DNA from: Kribbella flavida DSM 17836
Lineage (GTDB): Bacteria > Actinomycetota > Actinomycetes > Propionibacteriales > Kribbellaceae
Length of the DNA stretch: 64,000 bases
NCBI RefSeq assembly: GCF_000024345.1
Contig: NC_013729.1
Location: forward strand, 1,178,001-1,242,000
Reading direction: 5' to 3'
The position numbers and the translations under genes were made by a program. The notes under the pieces are model-generated. The model was not told the origin of the DNA. It did no database searches and saw only the letters and a list, made by a program, of their open reading frames with translations. This document shows, piece by piece, positions 23,832 to 32,549 of the stretch. Positions within the stretch are counted from its first letter, which is position 1, and each line of letters starts with the position of its first letter.

Positions 23832-24548
23832 GTGACGAGTGACGACGAGCGCCTACTGGAGCTGGAGATCGACACGATCTTCGGGTTGGTCCGTCCGCGC
23901 CCGGCAGGTTGGCCGCGCCTCGCGACATCGGACGTCGCCGCGGTCTTCGGCTGGTCGCCGAACGCCCGAGTACTCGCTCTGAGCGCGGCGGCCGCCGCGG
24001 TGGTCGACGTTGCCCTCATCGGCAGCTTCTCACCGGACAGTGAACCGGCTGTGGTGACCCAGGTGAAGAACCAGTTGCTCAACAGCGCAGCGTTTCCGTC
24101 AGCGCTCACCGTGGACGGCGGTCCCTGCTACGTGTTTCCTGCTACCGCCGACGCTCCGCAGAGCAGCTTGCCGATCGTCGTGTCCGACGACGCCGGTGTT
24201 GTGGCCGCACAGCGATTTGTTCGCCCGGACAACTGGGAGGTCGGTGAGTGGCGACAGCTGATCAGCGGAGAGCTCGGATCCTGGGCGATGGCCGTGGACG
24301 GTCTGGAGCCGGTCTCGATCTGCCACACGCCCACCGCCACGCCGGCCAGCGCTGAAGCCGGTGTGTGGACCCGGATGGACCATCGAGGGGCCGGACTCGC
24401 CGCGGCAGTGGCCGTCGCCTGGTGGAAGCTCGAACGTCTGCGTCGCGAGGTCGTCTTTTACAGCACCAGCCGGGACAACGTCGCGTCCCAGTCAGTCGCC
24501 GCCAAGCTGGGTCTGCAGCCGCTCGGATGGTTGTGGACGGTGCGGTGA
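23832..24548 (+). CDS. GNAT-type N-acetyltransferase with extra N-terminal region
   Basis: 238 aa. The last 80 residues carry a GNAT core: AEAGVWTRMDHRGAGLAAAV (acetyl-CoA loop, RGAGLA) and FYSTSRDNVASQSVAAKLGL, the usual alpha4 helix. The first 150 residues are a less conserved substrate part (VAAVFGWSPNARVLALS). The substrate is unknown. GTG at 23832 has no ribosome site; TACTCT (23820-23825) lies six bases upstream with TCGACC (23798-23803) as possible -35, suggesting a leaderless message. Confidence 0.75.
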   Translation: MTSDDERLLELEIDTIFGLVRPRPAGWPRLATSDVAAVFGWSPNARVLALSAAAAAVVDVALIGSFSPDSEPAVVTQVKNQLLNSAAFPSALTVDGGPCYVFPATADAPQSSLPIVVSDDAGVVAAQRFVRPDNWEVGEWRQLISGELGSWAMAVDGLEPVSICHTPTATPASAEAGVWTRMDHRGAGLAAAVAVAWWKLERLRREVVFYSTSRDNVASQSVAAKLGLQPLGWLWTVR

Positions 24549-24651
24549 GGACTGGAGCCAGCGGGTGGTGCCGCCGGTGGTCGCTTTCAGGAGAGGGTGG
24601 GGTTGCCTGAGGGCGTACGCCGGGGCGGGGTGGCGCTCGTACGATCGGGAG

Positions 24652-25812
24652 GTGATCGACTCGTTCCGGATGACGCCGCGGGCGGCGGACGTGCTGCTGG
24701 CTGTCGGGGTCACGGTGGTGATCTCGATCGCGGTGTCGGCCGGTCAGGGCAGTTCGGGGCCGGTCGATCCGCTGGCGTACCTGTGGGCGGCCGGGTTGGG
24801 GCTGTTGATGGTGGTCCGGCGGACGATGCCGCTGGCCGTGCTGCTGCTGACCGCGCTCGGCTACTTCACCTACTACACCGCGGGATTCCCCGCGATCGGG
24901 GTCGCGGTGCCGATCGCGGCGGCCGTGTACTCCGCGACGGAGGCCGGGTACCTGCGCGCGGCGATCCTGACGTCGGTGCTGGTGCTGGCGGTGTCGACCA
25001 CGTTCCGCCTCCTGATCGGGCAGCCGGTGGGGTACGTCGTCGGGTACGAGCTGGTCGGGCACACAGCGTTGATCGCCTCGGTCGTCGCGCTCGGCTCCAG
25101 CGTCCGCGCGCACCGGGCGCTGCGGGAGAAGACCGACCAGGTGGCGCGGCTCACCGAGCACCAGACTCTGCTCAGCGCCGAGGCACGGGCCCGGGAGGAA
25201 CGGCTTCGCCTGGCGCGGGAGTTGCACGACTCGATCGGCCACGCGCTGGCGGTCGCGTCCCTGCACACGAACGTGGCGCGGGAGGCTCCGAACGCCGAGG
25301 CGCGGTCGCAGGCGCTGCACCTGGTCCGGCAGTCGACCAGCGAAGCGATGACCCAGCTGCGGTCGACCGTCGCGCTGCTGCGTTCCTCGGCTCCGGCGGC
25401 GGCCCCCGCCGCGAGCCTCGACCAGCTGCCGCAGTTGCTCAGGGCACCGCGGGCCGCCGGGTACACCGTGGAGTTCGACCTGGCGGACGGAGCGAGTGCC
25501 TCGCCGGACATCGAGGCAGCCGCCTTCCGGGTCGTCCAGGAGGCGGTCACGAACACGCTCCGGCACGCCGACGCCGACCACCTCGGCGTACGGCTCCGCG
25601 TCGACGACGAGGACCGGCTGCACGTGCTGGTCCGCGACAACGGAAAGGCCGCCCGACCGCCCACGTACTCGCCGGGGCACGGTCTGGCCGGCATGCGGGA
25701 GCGGGTCGAAGCCGCCGGGGGCTCGCTCACCGTTCGGGCCGCGGCCGACGGCTGGTACGTCGAGGCGAAGCTGCCGCGCAAAGCCCCGGACTCCCGAGAG
25801 GACCAGCCATGA
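24652..25812 (+). CDS. NarL-type sensor histidine kinase (HisKA_3)
   Basis: 386 aa. The N-terminal 140 or so residues hold about five membrane helices. LRLARELHDSIGHALAVASL is the HisKA_3 dimerisation helix with the phospho-accepting His; the HATPase_c part has VVQEAVTNTLRHA, LVRDNGKAA and GHGLAGMRERVEAAGGSL. It should phosphorylate the response regulator at 25809, whose ATG overlaps its stop by ATGA. GTG at 24652 is six bases after TACGAT, so probably leaderless. The signal is unknown. Confidence 0.88.
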   Translation: MIDSFRMTPRAADVLLAVGVTVVISIAVSAGQGSSGPVDPLAYLWAAGLGLLMVVRRTMPLAVLLLTALGYFTYYTAGFPAIGVAVPIAAAVYSATEAGYLRAAILTSVLVLAVSTTFRLLIGQPVGYVVGYELVGHTALIASVVALGSSVRAHRALREKTDQVARLTEHQTLLSAEARAREERLRLARELHDSIGHALAVASLHTNVAREAPNAEARSQALHLVRQSTSEAMTQLRSTVALLRSSAPAAAPAASLDQLPQLLRAPRAAGYTVEFDLADGASASPDIEAAAFRVVQEAVTNTLRHADADHLGVRLRVDDEDRLHVLVRDNGKAARPPTYSPGHGLAGMRERVEAAGGSLTVRAAADGWYVEAKLPRKAPDSREDQP

Positions 25813-26459
25813 TCCGAGTACTTGTCGTGGACGACCAGGACCTGGTCCGGGCGGGGCTTCGGTTGCTGATCGACAACACCGACGACCTTCGGGTCGTGGG
25901 CGAGGCAAGCGACGGCCGGGAGGCGCTCGCGCTCGCCCGTGAGCACCAGCCGGACGTCGTGCTGATGGACCTGCAGATGCCGGTGATGGGCGGTGTGGAG
26001 ACGACGGCCGCGATCCGTGCGGACCCGCTGCTGAAGGACACGCCTGTCGTGGTGCTGACGACCTTCGACCACGACGCGGACGTGGTGGACGCCGTCCAGG
26101 CGGGCGCGTCGGGATACCTGCTCAAGGATCTCGCCGCCGACGAGCTGCGCGGCGCCATTCGGACCGCCGTGACCGGAGGGGCGCCGATCGCGCCCAAGGT
26201 CGCCAAGCTGATGATGCACCGGATCAGCCGGATGCCGTCCCGCAAGGTCCAGGAGGAGACGCTGGCCGGGCTCACCGCGCGCGAGCTCGACATCCTCGCG
26301 CACGTCGGCCGGGGACTGTCCAACGAGGAGATCGGTCAGGCACTGTTCCTGAGCCCGGAGACCGCGCGGACCTACGTCAGCCGGCTGCTCGCGAAGCTGG
26401 GAGTGCGGGACCGTTCGCAGCTGGTGGTGCTGGCGCACAAGGCCGGACTGGTCGACTGA
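25809..26459 (+). CDS. NarL/FixJ-type response regulator
   Basis: 216 aa. Receiver domain: RVLVVDDQDLVRAGLRLLID with the acidic pair, the phospho-Asp in VVLMDLQMPVMGG, Lys in GYLLKDLAADELR. Output domain: LTARELDILAHVGRGLSNEE, then SPETARTYVSRLLAKLGVRD, a LuxR helix-turn-helix. ATGA overlap with the kinase gene, and GAGAGGA upstream, give coupled translation. This is a kinase/regulator pair without an obvious target gene beside it. Confidence 0.93.
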   Translation: MIRVLVVDDQDLVRAGLRLLIDNTDDLRVVGEASDGREALALAREHQPDVVLMDLQMPVMGGVETTAAIRADPLLKDTPVVVLTTFDHDADVVDAVQAGASGYLLKDLAADELRGAIRTAVTGGAPIAPKVAKLMMHRISRMPSRKVQEETLAGLTARELDILAHVGRGLSNEEIGQALFLSPETARTYVSRLLAKLGVRDRSQLVVLAHKAGLVD

Positions 26460-26468
26460 TCGGCGCGC

Positions 26469-27338
26469 TCAGCCGGCCGCCTGGAACGTCCATCGCCAGC
26501 CGTGCAGGCTCTTTGCCACGTACTCCACCCGCCCGGTTTCGTGGCCGAAGGCAAGATCTTCCAGCAGCGCGCAGACAGCGTAGTAGCTCGCGCGCTCCAG
26601 CAGCTCCGGATCGCCGCCGATCTGGTGCGCATAGCGGGCGAGCGCGGTCCGGAGCGCCTCCGGACCGAGGTCCCGGAGCAGCAGCCCGAAGTCGTACGCC
26701 GGATCGGTGATCGCGGCATCGTTCCAGTCGATGACTCCCGTCACCGCGTCCGGCGAGACCAGGATGTGCTCGATACCGAGATCGTTGTGGCTGAGAACGT
26801 GCCGTCCGGCCGGTCGTGGCGCGGGCCGGCCGAGGAACCGGCGTACGTCGTCGCGCTGGTCGGTGGTCAGCAGCGGAGTCAGGTCGGAGACGAGCTCGGC
26901 CGTCTCGGCTCGCCACTCCTCGGGCGAGTACTCGTCGACCGGCGCCAGATCCGCGTAGCCGTCCCGGTCCCAGGTGTGCAGCTCCGCCAGCACGGTGCCG
27001 ACGGCCAGCGCGACCGAACGGGTGAGCGCTGCACGTTGCGGCGTCGGTACGGCGATCAGCGGCACGCCCGGCAGACGCCGTACGACGACCGCTTCGGCCT
27101 CCGCGACCACCCGGACGATCTCCGGCACGGGAATGCTGATTCGGTCGGCGACGCGCCGGGTGAGCTCCGCCTGCCGCTGCACGTCCTGTTCGCCGGGCTC
27201 GGTGGGGATCGTGACCAGCAGCTCCGTCCCGGTGATGCCGAAGGTGAGACTCTCCCCGCCGGTGCTGAACGGGTCGAGCTTCACCCCGAGCAGGCCGGCG
27301 AGCCTGCGCATCTGCTCGCTCTGCGCCGGGGCGGCCAT
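26469..27338 (-). CDS. Aminoglycoside-phosphotransferase-fold kinase
   Basis: 289 aa APH fold. HVLSHNDLGIEHILVSP holds the catalytic loop (His184, Asp186) and VTGVIDWNDAAITDPAYDFG the metal-binding Asp204. The nucleotide Lys expected in the N-lobe is not obvious (LLVTIPTEPG), so nucleotide binding may be unusual. Relatives phosphorylate aminoglycosides, macrolides, choline or sugars. AAGGAG lies nine bases before the ATG at 27338, inside the end of the upstream membrane gene (5-base gap), so the two form an operon. Confidence 0.83.
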   Translation of the reverse strand: MAAPAQSEQMRRLAGLLGVKLDPFSTGGESLTFGITGTELLVTIPTEPGEQDVQRQAELTRRVADRISIPVPEIVRVVAEAEAVVVRRLPGVPLIAVPTPQRAALTRSVALAVGTVLAELHTWDRDGYADLAPVDEYSPEEWRAETAELVSDLTPLLTTDQRDDVRRFLGRPAPRPAGRHVLSHNDLGIEHILVSPDAVTGVIDWNDAAITDPAYDFGLLLRDLGPEALRTALARYAHQIGGDPELLERASYYAVCALLEDLAFGHETGRVEYVAKSLHGWRWTFQAAG

Positions 27339-27343
27339 GCAGG

Positions 27344-27805
27344 TCAGCTCCTTCTCGTGGTGAAGCGCTGGATCACGGTTGCGACCAGGCCGCAGATCAA
27401 CCCGACAGCGGCGCCGGTGAACACGCTGCTGATCGTGGTCGCGCCGCGGGCCAGCAGCTCCTCGGTCCCGGGCGACAGCTCACCGTCGAGGTTGCCGCCC
27501 AGGCGCGGCGGCGAGTCGCCGAACGCTTCGTCCCAGAAGATGTTGTGCCCGATCGCCAGGAAACAACCGTAGAACACTCCGACCACGAGCAGCGAGACCC
27601 AGGGGCGAGGCAGCCGGGCGAGAACCGCGACCGCGATCCAGACCGCCGCCGGTCCGAGGGCGAGCAGTCCGGCCAGCGGGCCGTTGGTCGCCAGCCCGAG
27701 GTCGTGCAGCACCACCCGAGGCGCCGCGAGCAGGGCGAGGCCGACCAGTGCCCAGACGGGCAGACCGAGAGTGCGGGCTGTGGTCTGCTGAGGATTCGAG
27801 CTCAT
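27344..27805 (-). CDS. Small membrane protein of unknown function
   Basis: 153 aa with about four hydrophobic segments (LPVWALVGLALLAAPRVVLH, LAGLLALGPAAVWIAVAVLA, WVSLLVVGVFYGCFLAIGHN, SVFTGAAVGLICGLVATVIQ). The loop between helices 3 and 4 is acidic. No transport or enzyme motif. First gene of a two-gene operon with the phosphotransferase-fold kinase. The ATG at 27805 has only GGAAGC immediately upstream, so the start is moderately sure. Confidence 0.72.
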   Translation of the reverse strand: MSSNPQQTTARTLGLPVWALVGLALLAAPRVVLHDLGLATNGPLAGLLALGPAAVWIAVAVLARLPRPWVSLLVVGVFYGCFLAIGHNIFWDEAFGDSPPRLGGNLDGELSPGTEELLARGATTISSVFTGAAVGLICGLVATVIQRFTTRRS

Positions 27806-27982
27806 GCTTCCGCACGGTAGACGCGCCGGCCGCCGTACACAGTCCTCCGGACGCGACAGCCGGCACCGCGAAAAGCGACATTCTCCACCGATCGGGCGAT
27901 CGACACGCTGCCGGGGAACTGTGCCGCAGAGCCGCTCGTACTGACCGATTGGAGGATGCGGCAACAACCGTCAGGAGTGCTC

Positions 27983-29071
27983 GTGTTACCAGTGGATACC
28001 GTTCGGCCCGCTCCCGGTGCGGAGACCGGACCAGGCCGGGGCGACCGGCAGGCCCTGATCGTGGCCGGGCTGTCGGTCGTCCTGATGGTGTCCGTGCTGC
28101 TGGCGATGGGATTCGGCGCGATACGGGTCCCGTACGGGGACTCGCTGCGATACCTGTGGGCGGGGCTCACCGGCGGCGTGATCGACGGCTCGGAGGTGAC
28201 GGCGTACTCGGTGATCTGGGACGTCCGCGCGCCGCGGGTGCTGCTCGCGGCCGTGGTCGGGGCGGGATTGTCCGGCGTCGGGGTCGCGGTGCAGGTGATG
28301 GTCCGCAACGCCTTGGCCGATCCCTTCGTCCTGGGTGTCTCCTCGGGGGCGTCGGTCGGGGCGAGCGCGGTCGTGGTGTTCGGGCTGTTCGCCGGTCTCG
28401 GCATCTACGCGTTGTCGTTCGCCGCCTTTCTCGGCGCGCTGATCGCGTCCGTGCTCGTGTACGCCGCGGCGCGGTCCGGTGCCGGGTTGAGTCCGCTGCG
28501 GCTCGTGCTGACCGGCGTTGCGATGGCCTACGGTTTCCAGGCCGCGATGAGTCTGGTGGTCTTCCTGTCCCCGCAGGGCGAGGCGGCGCGCACGGTGCTG
28601 TTCTGGCTGCTCGGCAGTCTGGGGTCGGCCACCTGGGCATCTTTGCCGCTGGCAACGATTTCGGTCGGTGCCGGGTCGGTGCTGCTGTGGCGGTGGAGCC
28701 GTCAGCTGGACGTCCTGGCGCTCGGCGACGAAACGGCGGCCAGCCTCGGTACGCCGGCCGAAACCCTTCGCCGCAAGCTGTTCGCCCTGACCGCGGTGGT
28801 CACCGGGGTCTTGGTCGCGGTGAGCGGTGCGATCGGTTTCGTCGGACTGGTCCTGCCGCACCTGGCCCGGATGCTGGTCGGCGCGGGACATCGCCGTGTG
28901 CTGGTGGTCGCGCCGTTGGCCGGTGCGGTGTTCATGGTCTGGGTCGACGTGGCCTGCCGGACCGTGGTCGCTCCGCAGGAGTTGCCGATCGGGGTGGTGA
29001 CCGCGCTGATCGGCGTACCGGTGTTCGTCGTGCTGCTGCAGCGGCGCGGGTACCTGTTCGGAGGCCGCTGA
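27983..29071 (+). CDS. FecCD-type ABC importer permease
   Basis: 362 aa with nine to ten hydrophobic helices. RAPRVLLAAVVGAGLSGVGV and RNALADPFVLGVSSGASVGA are the BtuC/FecCD signatures; IGFVGLVLPHLARMLVGAGH is the coupling loop for the ATPase. It imports an iron-siderophore, haem or corrinoid; the substrate cannot be decided from sequence. GTG at 27983 has AGGAG five bases upstream; longer upstream reading lacks support. TGATG overlap with the ATPase gene. Confidence 0.88.
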   Translation: MLPVDTVRPAPGAETGPGRGDRQALIVAGLSVVLMVSVLLAMGFGAIRVPYGDSLRYLWAGLTGGVIDGSEVTAYSVIWDVRAPRVLLAAVVGAGLSGVGVAVQVMVRNALADPFVLGVSSGASVGASAVVVFGLFAGLGIYALSFAAFLGALIASVLVYAAARSGAGLSPLRLVLTGVAMAYGFQAAMSLVVFLSPQGEAARTVLFWLLGSLGSATWASLPLATISVGAGSVLLWRWSRQLDVLALGDETAASLGTPAETLRRKLFALTAVVTGVLVAVSGAIGFVGLVLPHLARMLVGAGHRRVLVVAPLAGAVFMVWVDVACRTVVAPQELPIGVVTALIGVPVFVVLLQRRGYLFGGR

Positions 29072-29859
29072 TGGAGGTCGCACTGACCGGCGTCACCGTC
29101 GAGGTCGCCGGCCGCGCACTTGTCGACCGGCTGGAGCTGACCGCGGTGGCCGGCGAGGTCGTCGGCGTGGTCGGGCCGAACGGCAGCGGCAAGTCGACCG
29201 CCCTGCGCTGCGTCTACCGGGCGCTGCGGCCGACCGCCGGAGCCGTCCTGCTCGACGGGGCGGACCTGGCCGGCATCGGCCTGCGGGAGAGCGCGCGCCA
29301 CATCGCCGCGATGACCCAGGACCAGCAGACCGACCTGGACTTCACCGTCACCGAGATCGTGCAACTCGGCCGTACTCCGCACCTGCGCGGCAACCGCGCC
29401 CTCGGTCGGAGCGATCTGGAGATCTGCCGCGCCGCCATGGAGCAGACGGGCGTCGACCGGCTCGCGGATCGCTCGGTGCTGACCTTGTCCGGCGGGGAGC
29501 GGCAACGGGTTGCGCTGGCCCGGGCGCTGGCCCAGCAACCGTCCGTCCTGGTGCTCGACGAACCGACCAACCACCTCGACCTGCGGCATCAGGCCGAGCT
29601 GCTGCGCCTCCTGCAGACGACCGAGCTGACTGTGCTGGTCGCTCTGCACGATCTCAACCTCGCGGCCGCGGTGTGCGACCGGCTGGCCGTGCTCGACAAC
29701 GGCCGGATCGTTGCCGTCGGCACCCCGGACACGGTCCTCACCCCGGAACTGCTGCGCGACGTGTTCGGCGTCGCGATGACGGTCGTGGCGCACCCCACGA
29801 CCGGCGTACCGCAACTGCTGCACGATCTCGCTCCCACCATCTCGGAGGCCCACTCATGA
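29071..29859 (+). CDS. FecE/BtuD-type ABC importer ATPase
   Basis: 262 aa. Walker A GVVGPNGSGKSTALRCVY; Q-loop AMTQDQQTDLDFTVTEIVQL; signature LSGGERQRVALARALAQQ; Walker B VLVLDEPTNHLDLRHQAELL; H-loop VLVALHDLNLAAAV. This is the ATPase of the importer whose permease is immediately upstream (overlapping TGATG) and whose binding protein is immediately downstream (overlapping ATGA). Confidence 0.93.
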   Translation: MEVALTGVTVEVAGRALVDRLELTAVAGEVVGVVGPNGSGKSTALRCVYRALRPTAGAVLLDGADLAGIGLRESARHIAAMTQDQQTDLDFTVTEIVQLGRTPHLRGNRALGRSDLEICRAAMEQTGVDRLADRSVLTLSGGERQRVALARALAQQPSVLVLDEPTNHLDLRHQAELLRLLQTTELTVLVALHDLNLAAAVCDRLAVLDNGRIVAVGTPDTVLTPELLRDVFGVAMTVVAHPTTGVPQLLHDLAPTISEAHS

Positions 29860-30842
29860 TCGCCCGCCGCGTTCTCGGCCTGCTGCCCGTCCTCACCCTC
29901 ACGGTGGCCTGCGGGGCCACCGTCGAAGGAACCGATCAACCGGCCGGATCGACGGTCACCGTGAAGAACTGCGGGCAGGAGCAGACGTACGCCGTCCCGC
30001 AGCGGCCGGTCGCGTACGACGTCAGCGGCACGGAGAAGATGTTCGCGCTGGGCCTGGCCGACCGGATGCGCGGCTACGTCGTCAACAAGATCTTCGATCC
30101 GGCGCTGAGCGACTCGCCGTGGAAGGGCGACTACCGCAAGGTCGAGCGTCTCGGCGATGCCCGGATCACCCGGGAGATCGTGGTGAACGCCAAGGCCGAC
30201 TGGGTCCTGGCGGGGTGGGGTGCCGGGTTCTCCGACGACCGGGGGATCACCCCGCAGCTGCTCGGCCGGCTCGGCATCAACAGCTACGTGCACACCGAGA
30301 CGTGCTTCGGCTACGGCCCGGCTCCCGTCGCGATGCCACCGCTGGAGGCGCTCTACGCCGACCTCGGCAATCTCGGCCGCATCTTCGGCGTCCAGGACCG
30401 CTCGGACCGGCTGGTCGCCGGGCTGCGTCGCCGGTTCGAGGCTGTCCGGAGTACGGCGCCGAGCGGTCCTGGGGCTCGGGTCTTCGTGTACGACTCCGGC
30501 ACCGACAGCCCGTACACCGCCGGCCGGTACGCCGCGCCGAACGACGTGATCAGTGCGGCCGGCGGCGTCAACGTGATGGCCGACCTCGACCAGGACTGGA
30601 CCTCGGTCGGCTGGGAGGCGGTCACCGGCCGGCGCCCCGAGGTGATCGTTGTCGTCGACTACGCCGACCAGCCCGCCGCCGCCAAGATCGCCTTCCTCAA
30701 GAAGCAGCCGGCGCTGCGGACCGTGCCGGCGGTCCGCGACAACCGCTTCCTCGTGCTGAGCATCGGGGAACTGGTCAGCGGTCCCCGCAACGCCGACGCC
30801 GCCGAGAAGCTCGCCGAGTACCTCCGCTCCATCGGCCGCTGA
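29856..30842 (+). CDS. ABC importer substrate-binding lipoprotein (FecB/BtuF fold)
   Basis: 328 aa. The signal ends in a lipobox LTVACG, with the lipidated Cys at about residue 20. The mature protein has the two-lobe helical-backbone fold: VSGTEKMFALGLADRMRGYV in lobe 1 and VISAAGGVNVMADLDQDWTS in lobe 2. It contains extra Cys (NCGQE, ETCFGYG). The branch is common in actinobacteria without an assigned ligand; iron-siderophore or corrinoid are both possible. ATGA overlap with the ATPase gene and GGAGG seven bases upstream. A palindrome follows the stop. Confidence 0.86.
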   Translation: MIARRVLGLLPVLTLTVACGATVEGTDQPAGSTVTVKNCGQEQTYAVPQRPVAYDVSGTEKMFALGLADRMRGYVVNKIFDPALSDSPWKGDYRKVERLGDARITREIVVNAKADWVLAGWGAGFSDDRGITPQLLGRLGINSYVHTETCFGYGPAPVAMPPLEALYADLGNLGRIFGVQDRSDRLVAGLRRRFEAVRSTAPSGPGARVFVYDSGTDSPYTAGRYAAPNDVISAAGGVNVMADLDQDWTSVGWEAVTGRRPEVIVVVDYADQPAAAKIAFLKKQPALRTVPAVRDNRFLVLSIGELVSGPRNADAAEKLAEYLRSIGR

Positions 30843-30849
30843 CCGCCGC

Positions 30850-30877
30850 CTAGGGCGTGGTGATCGACACGCCCTAG
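30850..30877. repeat. TA-flanked palindrome resembling ends of the 54-kb element
   Basis: CTAGGGCGTG (30850-30859), GTGATCGA, CACGCCCTAG (30868-30877): perfect 10-bp arms. The GGGCGTG-N-TGATC start and TA borders are those of the MITE-like element at 54067-54156, reduced to 22 bases between the TAs. It follows the ABC operon stop by seven bases and could terminate it. Its right TA also begins TAGACT (30875-30880), the -10 of the next gene. It could equally be an operator. Confidence 0.5.
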
Positions 30878-30886
30878 ACTGCGGAC

Positions 30887-31495
30887 GTGGTGGTGGTTTC
30901 GGCGGAGCGGATCGTTCGTCACGCGGCGGAACAGATCGCGGACGGTCAGCGCGTGGAGCTGAACGGGGTGGCCGCGGAGCTCGGGTTGTCGCGGGCAACG
31001 TTGTTCCGCCGGGTCGGCAACCGCGAGCAGCTGCTCGGGCTCGCGCTCGCCTGGTTGTCCGACCGGTCCCTGGACCTGTGCGAGCGACGCTGGGCCGAGC
31101 AGTACGGCGATGCGCTGCACACCCCCGAGGGCGAACTGCGGTGCCTGAAGCAGCTGGAGTGGTACGGGATCCGCGCCGCCACCAACACCGGCGTACGGCG
31201 GCTGCTCGACGAGGAACCGCTGCTCGCGATCCGGGTGCTGACCGATCCGTTCGGCACGGTGCACCCCGGCGTACGGCAGGCGCATGCCCGGCTGCTGCGG
31301 CGGGACGCCGAGGCGGGTGGCTTCACGCCGCTGCTGGACATCGACGACCTGGCCTACGCGCTGGTCCGGATGGCCGAGTCGTTCTTCTACGCCGACGTGA
31401 TCGCCGGGCGGCCGGCCCGTCCGGCCGAGGTCGGCAGACTGTACCGGGCTTTGGTGCTCGGTGACGCTGCGCGTGGCCCTTCTCACGAATCGTAG
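30887..31495 (+). CDS. TetR-type regulator (QsdR-like)
   Basis: 202 aa. N-terminal helix-turn-helix: RIVRHAAEQIADGQRVELNG, then VAAELGLSRATLFRRVGNRE, a QsdR-like variant of the TetR DNA-binding domain. The C-terminal helical domain (RCLKQLEWYGIRAATNTGVR, then FTPLLDIDDLAYALVRMAES) is the ligand part. GTG at 30887 is six bases after TAGACT with no ribosome site, so probably leaderless. Its target may be the upstream importer or itself through the palindrome at 30850-30877. Confidence 0.83.
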   Translation: MVVVSAERIVRHAAEQIADGQRVELNGVAAELGLSRATLFRRVGNREQLLGLALAWLSDRSLDLCERRWAEQYGDALHTPEGELRCLKQLEWYGIRAATNTGVRRLLDEEPLLAIRVLTDPFGTVHPGVRQAHARLLRRDAEAGGFTPLLDIDDLAYALVRMAESFFYADVIAGRPARPAEVGRLYRALVLGDAARGPSHES

Positions 31496-31595
31496 GCAAC
31501 TGCTTGCCGAGTGAGACATTCGGTTCTAATGTCTCACCAGGTGTTGCCGAAGGGCGACGGGGCGGGACCTTCCTCTGGCAAGGAGTCGCGGTCTG

Positions 31596-32492
31596 ATGAA
31601 TCACCATGCGCGCAGAACAGGACCGGCCGCGCGGCTGCTAGGTCTGGTCACCACGGTGTTTGCCCTCACCGCCGGCGGCCTGGCCGTCGTGCCGGGAGCG
31701 CAAGCGGCCGAGAACCCGTACGAACGCGGGCCTGCCCCGACGACCTCCAGCATCGAGGCCGCTCGTGGCCCGTTCGCGACGTCGCAGCAGTCCGTCTCCC
31801 GGGCCGTCGTCAGTGGTTTCGGCGGCGGCACCATCTACTACCCGACCAGCACCGCCGAGGGCACCTTCGGCGCCGTCGCGATCGCGCCCGGCTACACCGC
31901 CGCCCAGTCGAGCATGAGCTGGCTCGGTCCGCGGCTGGCGTCGCAGGGCTTCGTGGTCTTCACGATCGACACCCTGTCGCGGTACGACCAGCCGTCCAGC
32001 CGGGGCGACCAGTTGCTCGCGGCCCTGGACTACCTCACCCAGCGCAGCTCGGTCCGGACCCGGATCGACGCCTCCCGGCTGGGCGTGATGGGCCACTCGA
32101 TGGGCGGCGGCGGCAGCCTCGAGGCGTCCAAGGACCGGCCGGCCCTGCAGGCGGCGATCCCGCTGACGCCGTGGAACACGACCAAGAACTGGTCCGGCAA
32201 CCGGGTGCCGACCCTGATCGTCGGCGCGCAGAACGACTCGGTGGCGTCCGTCACCACCCACGCCGAGCCCTTCTACAACAGCCTTCCCAGCACTCCGGAC
32301 AAGGCGTACCTCGAACTCGCCGGCGCCTCGCACTTCGCCCCCAACACGTCGAACACGACGATCGCGAAGTACAGCATTTCCTGGCTCAAGCGGTTCGTCG
32401 ACGACGACACCCGCTACGAGCAGTTCCTCTGCCCGGCTCCGACCGGCGACCGCGCCATCTCGGAGTACCGCGACACCTGCCCCAGCAGCTGA
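31596..32492 (+). CDS. Secreted polyester hydrolase, PETase/cutinase (actinobacterial type) homologue
   Basis: 298 aa. Sec signal ends VPGAQA at residue 37; the mature chain opens [12 protein letters not shown], like the Thermobifida cutinases. Catalytic Ser168 in [11 protein letters not shown], Asp214 in GAQNDSVAS, His246 in GASHFAPN. The oxyanion Tyr100 (APGYTAAQ) and Met169, and Trp193 (TPWN), match the known polyester-binding groove. Cys279 and Cys295 would form the usual C-terminal disulphide. [10 protein letters not shown] has the His/Phe pair of type I cutinases rather than the Ser/Ile of Ideonella PETase. AAGGAG lies ten bases before the ATG. Natural role probably cutin-like polyester breakdown; activity on PET is untested. 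Confidence 0.88.
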   Translation: MNHHARRTGPAARLLGLVTTVFALTAGGLAVVPGAQAAENPYERGPAPTTSSIEAARGPFATSQQSVSRAVVSGFGGGTIYYPTSTAEGTFGAVAIAPGYTAAQSSMSWLGPRLASQGFVVFTIDTLSRYDQPSSRGDQLLAALDYLTQRSSVRTRIDASRLGVMGHSMGGGGSLEASKDRPALQAAIPLTPWNTTKNWSGNRVPTLIVGAQNDSVASVTTHAEPFYNSLPSTPDKAYLELAGASHFAPNTSNTTIAKYSISWLKRFVDDDTRYEQFLCPAPTGDRAISEYRDTCPSS

Positions 32493-32503
32493 CGTCCCGA
32501 GGA

Positions 32504-32540
32504 CCTGCTCACCCCTCCGTCGGGGGTGGGCAGGTTTTGT
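32504..32540. terminator. Intrinsic terminator after the polyester hydrolase
   Basis: CCTGCTCACCCC (32504-32515) pairs with GGGGTGGGCAGG (32523-32534) with one G-U pair and a 7-base loop, followed on the plus strand by TTTTGT (32535-32540). This is the most classical rho-independent terminator in the window. It may also serve the convergent gene ending at 32550. Confidence 0.82.
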
Positions 32541-32549
32541 CGTCGGGGA

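Noticed and set aside
27806-27982. Possible cobalamin riboswitch before the FecCD-type operon (GGAACTGTGCCGCAGAG)
   Set aside because: A stretch recalls the B12 box, but the AAnAGGGAA and GCCAGGAnAC cores are absent and spacing is wrong. A covariance search (RF00174) scoring above threshold would change this.
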